DNA of 64,000 nt, taken from assembly GCA_044442785.1 (NCBI GenBank), contig JBISJT010000001.1, forward strand, positions 1-64,000. The letters are read 5' to 3'. Shown here in pieces: positions 28,031 to 36,075 of this stretch. This DNA is from Makana argininalis_B. GTDB taxonomy: Bacteria; Pseudomonadota; Gammaproteobacteria; Enterobacterales; Enterobacteriaceae. The position numbers were made by a program, and so were the translations under genes. The notes beneath the pieces are model-generated. The model was given only the letters and a program-made list of their open reading frames with translations. It was not told the origin of the DNA and did no database searches. Position 1 is the stretch's first letter. The number at the start of each line of letters is the position of its first letter.

Positions 28031-30436
28031 ATGAATAAAGATTATACTTCATCTAATATTAAAATATTAAAAGGACTAGATGCTGTAAGAAAAAGACCTG
28101 GAATGTATATAGGTGATACTGATGACGGTAGTGGTTTTCACCATATGGTTTTTGAAATAGTTGATAATTCTATAGATGAATCTATTGTTGGTTATTGTAA
28201 AAAAATATTAGTAATTATTAATAATGATATGTCTGTTTCTGTATATGATGATGGAAGAGGTATTCCTACTGAAATACATGAAGATGAAAAAATTTCAGCT
28301 GCAGAAGTAATAATGACTATATTACATTCTGGAGGAAAATTTGATAATAAATCTTATAAATTATCTGGTGGTTTACATGGTGTAGGGATTTCTGTTGTAA
28401 ATGCTTTATCAAAAAAATTAGAGTTAACAATAAAAAGAAAAGGAAATGTTTATAATCAGATTTATTATGAAGGAATTCCTAAAAATTCATTAAAATTAAT
28501 AGGCAAAAGTAATATAACAGGTACAACAATTAGATTTTGGCCTAATTTAAAAATTTTTACAAGAAATATAAAATTTAAATATAAAATCTTATATAAAAGA
28601 TTACGTGAATTATCTTTTTTAAATTCTGGATTATATATTAAATTAAAAGATAAGATAAATAATAAAAAAATAGTTTTTTGTTATCATGGAGGTATAAGAT
28701 CTTTTATAGAAGATAAAAACAAAAAAAAAAAAATTATTAATAAAAAAATATTCTATTTTATTTCTAAAAAAAAAAATATTATAGTTGAAATAGCTGTTCA
28801 ATGGAATAATTCTTTTAAAGAAAAAATAATATGTTTTACTAATAATATAGTACAAAATAATGGTGGAACACATTTATCTAGTTTTAAATCTGCAATTACT
28901 CGTACAATAAATTCTTATATAGAAAAAGAAATTAATAATAAAAAATATAAAATTAATGTAATTGGTGATGACACAAGGGAAGGTATTATTGCGATTATTT
29001 CTTTAAAAATGCATAATCCTAAGTTTTCTTCACAAACTAAAGATAAATTAATTTCTTCAGAAGTAAAATCTATTATAGAATCTTTGGTAATTGAATATTT
29101 AACTAAGTTTCTTATAGAAAATCCAAATGATGCAAAAAATATAATTAATAAAATTACAGATGCAGCAAAATTAAGAGAAGCTTCTAAAAAAATTAGAGAT
29201 TTGACAAGAAAAAAAAATAATATAGATATAACATATCTACCAGGTAAATTATCTGATTGTCAAGAAAAAAACCCATTATTATCTGAAATATATCTAGTAG
29301 AAGGAGATTCTGCAGGAGGTTCAGCAAAACAAGGCAGAAATCGTAAAAATCAAGCCATTTTACCTTTAAAAGGTAAAATAATTAATGTTGAAAAATCAGG
29401 ATTTGAAAAAATTATCTCTTCTAAAGAAATTTCTACAATAGTCGCAGCATTAGGTTGTGGAATAGGTGTTAATGAATATAATCCTGATAAATTAAGATAT
29501 CATAAAATTATTATAATGACAGATGCAGATATTGATGGTTCTCATATTCGTACTCTTTTATTAGCTTTTTTTTATAGATATATGAAAGATATAATAGAAA
29601 GAGGTCATATTTTTATAGCTCAACCCCCTCTTTATAACGTCAAAGATGGCAAAAAAGAGATTTACATTAAAGATGAATATGAAATGGAAAAATATAGGAT
29701 ATCAATATCTATTAACGAATCATATTTATTATCTAATGATCTAAAATTAGAAACAAATAAATTTAAATTATTAGTTAATGAATATTTAAAAGTTATAAAA
29801 ATAATTTATAAAATGAAAAAAAATTTTAATTTAAATTTAATAGAAAATTTGATTTACCAACCATGTTTAAATAATTTAAATATCAAAAACAAATCATACA
29901 TTAAAATATGGAATAAAAATTTTTTAAAATCAATCAATAATAAAAAAAAACATATAAAATATAGTTTTAATATTAAAAAAAATAAAATAAATAAAATTTA
30001 TGAATCATTTATTACTACTTTTAAGTATGGTAAATGTAATGTTTTTATAATTGATTATAATTTTATTATAAGTTATGAATATAAAAAAATAAAAGAATTA
30101 TACAATAAAATAAGTAAATTTATTAAAAATAAATTTTATCTTAAAAAAAGAGATAAAAAAATAAAATTTAAAAATTTTAAAAGTTCATTAAAATGGTTAA
30201 TACAATTAACAATGAAAAATATCAAAATTAAAAGATATAAAGGACTTGGAGAAATGAATCCAGATCAATTATGGAAAACGACTATGAATCCAAAAAATAG
30301 AAATATGTTAAAAATTAAAATTAAAAATATAATTTATGCTGATAATTTTTTTAAAATTCTTATGGGAAATGAAGTTAAACCTAGACGTTTATTTATTGAA
30401 AAAAATGCTTTAAATGTAATTAATATTGATATTTAA
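28031..30436 (+). CDS. gyrB: DNA gyrase subunit B
   Basis: ATPase subunit that drives negative supercoiling; GyrA begins at 62425. The 801 residues match E. coli (804). In order: GHKL ATPase domain with EIVDNSIDE and DDGRGIP, the KLSGGLHGVGISVVNALS lid, the TOPRIM domain with EGDSAGGSAKQGR and DADIDGSHIRTLLL, and the C-terminal IKRYKGLGEMNPDQLW. The enterobacterial-type insert (about 560-735) is kept but badly eroded to lysine/asparagine-rich sequence. A run of ten A residues occurs near 28723. Confidence 0.98.
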   Translation: MNKDYTSSNIKILKGLDAVRKRPGMYIGDTDDGSGFHHMVFEIVDNSIDESIVGYCKKILVIINNDMSVSVYDDGRGIPTEIHEDEKISAAEVIMTILHSGGKFDNKSYKLSGGLHGVGISVVNALSKKLELTIKRKGNVYNQIYYEGIPKNSLKLIGKSNITGTTIRFWPNLKIFTRNIKFKYKILYKRLRELSFLNSGLYIKLKDKINNKKIVFCYHGGIRSFIEDKNKKKKIINKKIFYFISKKKNIIVEIAVQWNNSFKEKIICFTNNIVQNNGGTHLSSFKSAITRTINSYIEKEINNKKYKINVIGDDTREGIIAIISLKMHNPKFSSQTKDKLISSEVKSIIESLVIEYLTKFLIENPNDAKNIINKITDAAKLREASKKIRDLTRKKNNIDITYLPGKLSDCQEKNPLLSEIYLVEGDSAGGSAKQGRNRKNQAILPLKGKIINVEKSGFEKIISSKEISTIVAALGCGIGVNEYNPDKLRYHKIIIMTDADIDGSHIRTLLLAFFYRYMKDIIERGHIFIAQPPLYNVKDGKKEIYIKDEYEMEKYRISISINESYLLSNDLKLETNKFKLLVNEYLKVIKIIYKMKKNFNLNLIENLIYQPCLNNLNIKNKSYIKIWNKNFLKSINNKKKHIKYSFNIKKNKINKIYESFITTFKYGKCNVFIIDYNFIISYEYKKIKELYNKISKFIKNKFYLKKRDKKIKFKNFKSSLKWLIQLTMKNIKIKRYKGLGEMNPDQLWKTTMNPKNRNMLKIKIKNIIYADNFFKILMGNEVKPRRLFIEKNALNVINIDI

Positions 30437-30507
30437 TATATATAAAATATTTTTTTATAAAAATTTATTTTAATTTTTATTAAAATAATTAATTAGAGAA
30501 ATTAAAA

Positions 30508-32229
30508 ATGTTAGCTAGTAAATATTTATTATTTACTTTTAAAGAAATTAATAATAATATAGAACAATTTACTAATAAATTTATGATTAGATCAGGTATG
30601 ATAAGAAAATTATCATCTGGAATTTATATATGGTTACCAACTGGATTAAGAGTTTTAAGAAAATTAGAAAATATTATTAGAAAAGAAATGAATAAAATTA
30701 ATTCAATTGAAATTTTTTTACCTATGATACAACCTATTGATCTTTTCAAAAAAAGTGGTCGTTTTAAAAAATACCAAAAGGATTTATTTATCATTAAAGA
30801 TAGAAGTCACAAGTTATTAACTTTAGGACCAACTCATGAAGAATTAATAACTAAAATTATTAGTAATAATAATTTTTCATATAAACAACTTCCAATAATT
30901 TTATATCAAATACAAACAAAATTTAGAGATGAAATGAGACCATATGGAGGAGTAATAAGATCTAGAGAATTTTTAATGAAAGATGCATATTCATTTCATT
31001 GTGATAAAAAATCTTTAAACAAAACATATAATAAAGTATATAATACATATATAAAAATTTTTAAAAAAATTGGATTAAATTTTATTATTGTTAAAGCATG
31101 CAATGGATCAATTGGAGGAAATAAATCACATGAATTTCAAGTATTATCTAAATATGGAAAAGATAAAATAGTGATTTCAAATAAATCTAAATATGCTGCA
31201 AATATAGAAATAGCAAAATATAAATTTTCAAAGTATAAATTTAATAAATTTAATAATATTAAATTAGTAGATACATCTAAAGTCAATAATAACAATGAAT
31301 TAATAAAATACTTTGCAATTAAACATAAAAAAATAACTAAAACCTTTATAGTAAAAGCTAACAAAAAAATTTGTAAAAGTAATTATATAGCTTTAATATT
31401 ACGTATTGATCATGATTTAAATATTTTTAAAATTGAACAATTACCACAAATTTATTATCCATTTACCTTAGCAAGTGATAAAGAAATTTATGATTTATTT
31501 AAAACTAATATGTTTTATTTAGGTCCTGTTAATATGAAATTACCTTTTATTGTAGATTATAGTGCATATATCATGGAAAATTTTATATCAGGTTCTAATA
31601 TTAATAATAAACATTTTTTTAATATTAATTGGAAAAGAGATGTAAATGTAAATTTAATCAAAGATTTAAGAAACGTAGTAGATGGTGATATAAGTCCTGA
31701 TGGTAAAGGTAAATTATCAATTAAAAATTGTATTGAAATAGGACATATATTTAAATTAGGAACTAAGTATTCAAAAATAATGAAATTAAATATTAAAGGA
31801 AGAAGTGGAAAAAATATTAAAATTTATATGGGATGCTATGGTATAGGAATAAGTAGATTAATATCATCATTAATTGAACAAAATAATATAAAAAACAAAA
31901 TTATATGGCCTGAATGTTTAGCTCCATTTAATGTTGCAATATTACCTATTAATATGCATAAATCTTTTATTGTTAATAAAATATCAAATTATTTATATAA
32001 TAAAATTAAAAAATTAGGTATTGATATAATTTTATATGACAAAAAAGAGAGTCCTGGAATTATGTTTGCTGATATTGAACTTATAGGTATTCCTAATATT
32101 ATTATAATAAGTGAAAGAAATTTAAAAAATAATAAAATAGAATATAAAGATTTAATTAATGATAAAATTTATTTAATGAATATAAATAAAATTATTGAAT
32201 ATTTTAACAATAAATATTTTAAAAAATAA
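30508..32229 (+). CDS. proS: Prolyl-tRNA synthetase
   Basis: Class II synthetase of 573 residues (E. coli 572). It begins MLASKYLLFTFKE, has motif 2 KFRDEMRPYGGVIRSREFLMKDAYSFH, the inserted editing domain (about 225-400), motif 3 CYGIGISRLISS, and the anticodon-binding domain with APFNVAILPIN. A purine-rich AGAGAAA site precedes the ATG. It converges on dnaX. Confidence 0.97.
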   Translation: MLASKYLLFTFKEINNNIEQFTNKFMIRSGMIRKLSSGIYIWLPTGLRVLRKLENIIRKEMNKINSIEIFLPMIQPIDLFKKSGRFKKYQKDLFIIKDRSHKLLTLGPTHEELITKIISNNNFSYKQLPIILYQIQTKFRDEMRPYGGVIRSREFLMKDAYSFHCDKKSLNKTYNKVYNTYIKIFKKIGLNFIIVKACNGSIGGNKSHEFQVLSKYGKDKIVISNKSKYAANIEIAKYKFSKYKFNKFNNIKLVDTSKVNNNNELIKYFAIKHKKITKTFIVKANKKICKSNYIALILRIDHDLNIFKIEQLPQIYYPFTLASDKEIYDLFKTNMFYLGPVNMKLPFIVDYSAYIMENFISGSNINNKHFFNINWKRDVNVNLIKDLRNVVDGDISPDGKGKLSIKNCIEIGHIFKLGTKYSKIMKLNIKGRSGKNIKIYMGCYGIGISRLISSLIEQNNIKNKIIWPECLAPFNVAILPINMHKSFIVNKISNYLYNKIKKLGIDIILYDKKESPGIMFADIELIGIPNIIIISERNLKNNKIEYKDLINDKIYLMNINKIIEYFNNKYFKK

Positions 32230-32540
32230 AAAATTTATATATTTTATTTATTATAACTTTAATTCATTATAAATATAATAAATTATATTTATAATGAATT
32301 AAAAAAAATGTAATAAAAAAATTTTTTATTAATAAAATAATAATTAAATTTTTTAAAAATATATTTTATTATATTATTTTATTAATTATTTAATAAGAAT
32401 TATTTTTATAATAATAATGAATTTAAATTTTTAAGTTGGATTTAATTTACTAAAAATATCAAATATAAATATATATTGTTTTTTTTTAAAAATTTAAATT
32501 TTTATTTAAATAAATAAATTTATATATTTAATATATTTTG
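32230..32540. other. Convergent spacer proS / dnaX
   Basis: This 311-base AT-rich stretch contains the palindrome at 32258-32303. I see nothing else in it. Confidence 0.6.
32258..32303. terminator. Perfect 22-bp inverted repeat after proS
   Basis: Bases 32258-32279 are the exact reverse complement of 32282-32303, with two bases in the centre. It lies 28 bases beyond proS and is followed by A residues on the plus strand, so a classical U tail is missing. Likely a bidirectional terminator or a 3'-end stabilising hairpin. Confidence 0.55.
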
Positions 32541-33623
32541 TTAAATATTTTGTTTAAATAGTATTATTTTTAATATAATCATTTCAAATCCAATTTTATA
32601 ATTTGGTGCAAAATTTATTTCTTTACGTCCGTTTAAAAATATTTGATAATATAATTGAAGATTATAATTTGATATTTTAATAGAAAGTTGTTTTAACCGT
32701 AAATTAATTTTATTGTTTTTTTCTGTTTTTTTCATTAATTTATAAAATAAAATTTTATTTATTACAAATAATATATCAGCTATAAGATTATCCCAATTTA
32801 TAACTATTTCTTGTAATTGATTTATTTTATTCATTAATGAAATTAAATCATTTTCTGATAAAAATTCAACAATTGAAATTGAATGATTTAATTCTAAAAT
32901 ACCTAACATTTTTTTAACTGATTTTAAACTAATTTTATTATTATCTATTGCAATTGCTTTTTCAACTAAATTCAATGCATCTCTTATACTACCATTTGCA
33001 AATTTAGATATAATTTTTAGTGCTGATAAGTCTGAAACAATTTTTTCTTTTTTTAAAATATTATATAAATGTATATAAATATTATTTAAATCAATAGATT
33101 TTAAATTAAAATGTAGACATCTTGAAATTACAGTAATTGGGATTTTATTAGGATCTGTAGTAATTAATAAAAATTTTATATATTTTGGAGGTTCTTCTAA
33201 AGTTTTTAAGATTGCATTAAAACTATATTTAGATAACATATGTACTTCATCAATAATATATATTTTAAAACGTCTTTTAGAAGGTGAATATTGTATACTA
33301 TCTATTATTTCTCTCATATCTTCAATTTTTGTTTTTGATGCAGCATCAACTTCAATTACATCTATACAATTTCCTTTTGTGATTTCTGTACAAGAATTAC
33401 AAATACCACATGTATTAAATTGTATTCCAACTTCACAATTTAAACTTTTAGCTAAAAGTCTAGCTGTTGTTGTTTTACCAATACCTCTAGTACCTGAAAA
33501 TAAATAAGTATGATGAATTTTACCTAATTTTATACTATTAAAAATTGCTGAAATGATATGTTTTTGACCTATTAAATCTTTAAATTGATTTGGACGCCAT
33601 TTTCTATAAAGTACTTTATACAT
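32541..33623 (-). CDS. dnaX: DNA polymerase III clamp-loader subunit, short gamma-like DnaX
   Basis: Loads the sliding clamp. I start it at 33623 (MYKVLYRKWRP), which matches the family start; the open frame continues upstream but runs through tRNA-Leu and is not coding. The 360 residues contain Walker A FSGTRGIGKTTTARLLAKSL, a zinc finger (CEVG, CGIC..CTEI), Walker B IIDEVHMLS and the SRC-type motif ISRCLHF. The protein stops just after domain III, at about residue 370 of E. coli DnaX (643). The tau region that binds DnaB and the polymerase core is absent. Confidence 0.95.
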   Translation of the reverse strand: MYKVLYRKWRPNQFKDLIGQKHIISAIFNSIKLGKIHHTYLFSGTRGIGKTTTARLLAKSLNCEVGIQFNTCGICNSCTEITKGNCIDVIEVDAASKTKIEDMREIIDSIQYSPSKRRFKIYIIDEVHMLSKYSFNAILKTLEEPPKYIKFLLITTDPNKIPITVISRCLHFNLKSIDLNNIYIHLYNILKKEKIVSDLSALKIISKFANGSIRDALNLVEKAIAIDNNKISLKSVKKMLGILELNHSISIVEFLSENDLISLMNKINQLQEIVINWDNLIADILFVINKILFYKLMKKTEKNNKINLRLKQLSIKISNYNLQLYYQIFLNGRKEINFAPNYKIGFEMIILKIILFKQNI

Positions 33624-33700
33624 TTTATTAAATTTATTTAAATTTAAAAAATAATATCTTAAAATAATTCTTATATAATGAATATATAAATATTTTTTAG

Positions 33701-33787
33701 TACCCAGGGCGGGACTTGAACCCGCATAACTATTTTTTAGTCGAGGGATTTTAAGTCCCTTGTGTATTCCTATTTCACCACCTGGGC
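33701..33787 (-). tRNA. tRNA-Leu (anticodon TAA)
   Basis: Acceptor GCCCAGG/CCTGGGT with a G-U pair, anticodon arm GGGA CTTAAAA TCCC, a long variable arm, T arm GCGGG TTCAAGT CCCGC. Reads UUA, the dominant leucine codon here. CCA is not encoded. Adjacent to tRNA-Cys as in the E. coli cysT-leuZ pair. Confidence 0.96.
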
Positions 33788-33798
33788 TTATTTTTAAT

Positions 33799-33870
33799 AG
33801 GCGCATCTCGGAATTGAACCGAGGTAAAACGGATTTGCAATCCGTTGCATGCCCACTCTGCCAAAGCGCC
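33799..33870 (-). tRNA. tRNA-Cys (anticodon GCA)
   Basis: Acceptor GGCGCTT paired with the matching 3' strand, anticodon arm CGGAT TGCAA ATCCG giving GCA, T loop TTCAATT, discriminator T. CCA is not encoded. It lies 11 bases upstream of tRNA-Leu. Confidence 0.96.
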
Positions 33871-33875
33871 TGAAT

Positions 33876-33911
33876 TTAAATATTTAATATTTTTAAATAT
33901 TAAATATTTAA
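33876..33911. repeat. Perfect 17-bp inverted repeat in the tRNA-Cys leader
   Basis: Bases 33876-33892 pair exactly with 33895-33911 around a two-base centre, all A/T. It falls between the predicted promoter and tRNA-Cys, so it would fold in the precursor leader. Confidence 0.45.
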
Positions 33912-33941
33912 TACAAAATTAAAATATTTTAAAATAATTTA

Positions 33942-33970
33942 ATTATATCATTTATTTTATTTTTTGTAAA
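33942..33970 (-). promoter_or_regulatory. Sigma-70-type promoter for tRNA-Cys, tRNA-Leu and probably dnaX
   Basis: On the minus strand TTTACA (33970-33965), a 17-base spacer and a perfect TATAAT (33947-33942). The start would be about 65 bases before tRNA-Cys. dnaX begins 78 bases after tRNA-Leu with no visible promoter of its own. Confidence 0.65.
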
Positions 33971-34179
33971 TTTTTATTTATAAATTTATTTTATATATAT
34001 TAATATTAAAATATTAAATTAATATATTTATATTGAATATATTTAATTATTAAAATAATTGTAAAAATATATTTATTTTAAATTTAAATTACTTTATTAT
34101 GATTTTAAAATAAATATAAATTAATTTTATTTTAAAAATAATTTTATATAAATAAAATAAACAAAGTTAAATTAAAATT

Positions 34180-34911
34180 ATGAAAAAAAAAATCATAAGA
34201 CAAATAGTAATAGATACTGAAACCACTGGTATGAATAGAAAAGGAATTCATTACAAAAATCATAAAATAATAGAAATAGGAGCTGTAGAGATATTAAATA
34301 GAAATATTACTGGAAATTACTTTCATACTTATATAAAACCAGATAGAGATATAGAAACTGATGCATTTAATATACATGGAATTAGTAATGAATTTTTAAA
34401 AAATAAACCCAAATTTTCCGAAATAGCGTATAATTTTTTTAATTTTATTAAAGGTTGTGATATTATAATTCACAATGCGCCATTTGATATAGGTTTTATA
34501 AATTATGAATTTTCTATGATTAACATGAAGATTAAAAAAATAAATAATTATTGTAATATAATAGATAGTCTTTCAATTGCTAGAAAATTATTTCCGGGAA
34601 AAAGAAATAGTTTAGATGCACTATGCAATAGATATAACATGAATAATAAAAAACGGAATAAACATGGAGCATTGTTAGATGCCGAAATTCTTGCAGATAT
34701 TTTTTTACTTATGACTGGAGGTCAAAAATCAATAAATTTTAATATATCAGAATATCAAAATAATAAAAATATAGAATATAACAATATATATAAAAATGTT
34801 AATAAAAAAAAAAAAATAATTTATGCTAGTAAAGATGAAATTCATAAACATGAATTAATATTAAATAATATATACAAAAAAAATAAAAAATGTTTATGGA
34901 AAAAAAAATAA
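34180..34911 (+). CDS. dnaQ: DNA polymerase III epsilon subunit (3'-5' proofreading)
   Basis: Proofreading exonuclease of the replicative polymerase. The 243 residues equal E. coli DnaQ in length. Exo I is VIDTETTGM (Asp12, Glu14), Exo II IIHNAPFDIGF, Exo III HGALLDAEILADI. The C-terminus KCLWKKK matches the E. coli tail that contacts the alpha subunit. In a genome losing ung, retained proofreading is notable. Confidence 0.97.
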   Translation: MKKKIIRQIVIDTETTGMNRKGIHYKNHKIIEIGAVEILNRNITGNYFHTYIKPDRDIETDAFNIHGISNEFLKNKPKFSEIAYNFFNFIKGCDIIIHNAPFDIGFINYEFSMINMKIKKINNYCNIIDSLSIARKLFPGKRNSLDALCNRYNMNNKKRNKHGALLDAEILADIFLLMTGGQKSINFNISEYQNNKNIEYNNIYKNVNKKKKIIYASKDEIHKHELILNNIYKKNKKCLWKKK

Positions 34912-34965
34912 AAAAATATTTATTTTAAAAATAAATTTTTTAAAAACATTAAATGGTTTTATTTT

Positions 34966-35556
34966 ATGTATGAAAAATTAATAGTTAATGAACTTAATGA
35001 ATCATTATTCATACTTAATAAGTTTATTAAAAATAATAATAACATTAAATTAATAGAACAAGCTGCTAAAATAGTCGTAAAAACATTCAAATCAGGATGT
35101 AAAATTATTTCTTGTGGTAATGGTGGATCTCATTGTGATTCTATGCATTTATCTGAAGAATTAATGGGTTTTTATCGTGAATATAGATGTGGTTACCCTT
35201 CTATTTCTATTTCTGATTCAAGTTATATATCTTGCGTAAGTAATGACTTAAATTATTCAAAAATATTTTCTAGATATATAGATACTATAGGAAAAAAAAA
35301 TGATTTATTAATAGCATTAACTACATCTGGTAATTCAAAAAATATTATTAATGCTGTAAATTCTGCTAAAAAAAAAAATATGAAAGTTATAGTTTTTACT
35401 GGTAATAATGGATACAAAATTAAAAAAGATATTGATTTAGAAATATGTATTGAACATATTGGTTATGCTGATCGTATACAAGAAATGCATATTAAAATAA
35501 TACATATAATTATATTTATTATTGAAAAAATAATTAAAACAAATAATTTAAAATAA
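34966..35556 (+). CDS. gmhA: Sedoheptulose 7-phosphate isomerase
   Basis: First step of ADP-heptose synthesis for the lipopolysaccharide inner core. The 196 residues (E. coli 192) form a single SIS domain, with ISCGNGGSHCDSMHLSEELMGFY carrying the phosphate loop and metal ligands, TTSGNSKN, and the C-terminal RIQEMHIKIIHIIIFIIE with the remaining Gln and His. dnaQ and gmhA are near neighbours in E. coli too. It implies that some LPS core is still made. Confidence 0.95.
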   Translation: MYEKLIVNELNESLFILNKFIKNNNNIKLIEQAAKIVVKTFKSGCKIISCGNGGSHCDSMHLSEELMGFYREYRCGYPSISISDSSYISCVSNDLNYSKIFSRYIDTIGKKNDLLIALTTSGNSKNIINAVNSAKKKNMKVIVFTGNNGYKIKKDIDLEICIEHIGYADRIQEMHIKIIHIIIFIIEKIIKTNNLK

Positions 35557-35630
35557 ATTTTTTTGTTTTAATTTTGTATTGAAAAATTAAATAAAATTTA
35601 AACAAAATTAAATAAAATTTAGAGAAAATT

Positions 35631-35915
35631 ATGTTAATAATTAATGCTGAATTTCGTACAAACAAAGGTAAAAGTTTTAGTAGAAGATTAAGACATAAAA
35701 ATAAAATACCTTCTGTAATTTATGGATCAAATAAAAAATCATATATTATTACAATAAATCAAAAATATTTATCTAGAAATAAAATTCAAAAATATTTAAA
35801 TAAAAAAAATTTATTAATTAATATTAAAGGAAAAAAAATAAAAGTTAAAATACAAGAAATACAAAAACATTCTTTTAAACCAAAAATTATTCATATAGAT
35901 TTTATCAGAAATTAA
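35631..35915 (+). CDS. rplY: 50S ribosomal protein L25
   Basis: 5S rRNA-binding protein of 94 residues, the short enterobacterial form without the CTC extension. Conserved: NAEFRTNKGKSFSRRLR, IPSVIYG and the C-terminal HIDFIR. An AGAGAAA site precedes the ATG. Confidence 0.94.
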   Translation: MLIINAEFRTNKGKSFSRRLRHKNKIPSVIYGSNKKSYIITINQKYLSRNKIQKYLNKKNLLINIKGKKIKVKIQEIQKHSFKPKIIHIDFIRN

Positions 35916-35984
35916 AATATTATTAACTAACTGAATATATATTTTTTTTTATATTTATCTATTAAAATGTAAATTTTCAAATTA

Positions 35985-36073
35985 GGTGAGGTGTCAGAGT
36001 GGATTAATGAGCACGCCTGGAAAGTGTGTATACATTATAAAATGTATCGAGGGTTCAAATCCCTCCCTCACCT
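35985..36073 (+). tRNA. tRNA-Ser (anticodon GGA)
   Basis: Acceptor GGTGAGG/CCTCACC, anticodon arm CGCCT GGAAA region giving GGA, a long variable arm (TACATT..AATGTA), T arm GAGGG TTCAAAT CCCTC. CCA is not encoded. Confidence 0.96.
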
Positions 36074-36075
36074 AA

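Larger units (their letters stand above)
33871..34179. other. Divergent spacer tRNA-Cys / dnaQ
   Basis: It holds the promoter at 33942-33970 and a palindrome at 33876-33911, both on the tRNA side. No reading frame or RNA gene is evident in the rest. Confidence 0.6.

Noticed and set aside
33624..33806. An N-terminal extension of about 61 residues upstream of the dnaX start in the same open frame.
   Set aside because: It is the antisense-free read through tRNA-Leu and its spacer, has no similarity to DnaX, and MYKVLYRKWRP matches the family start.
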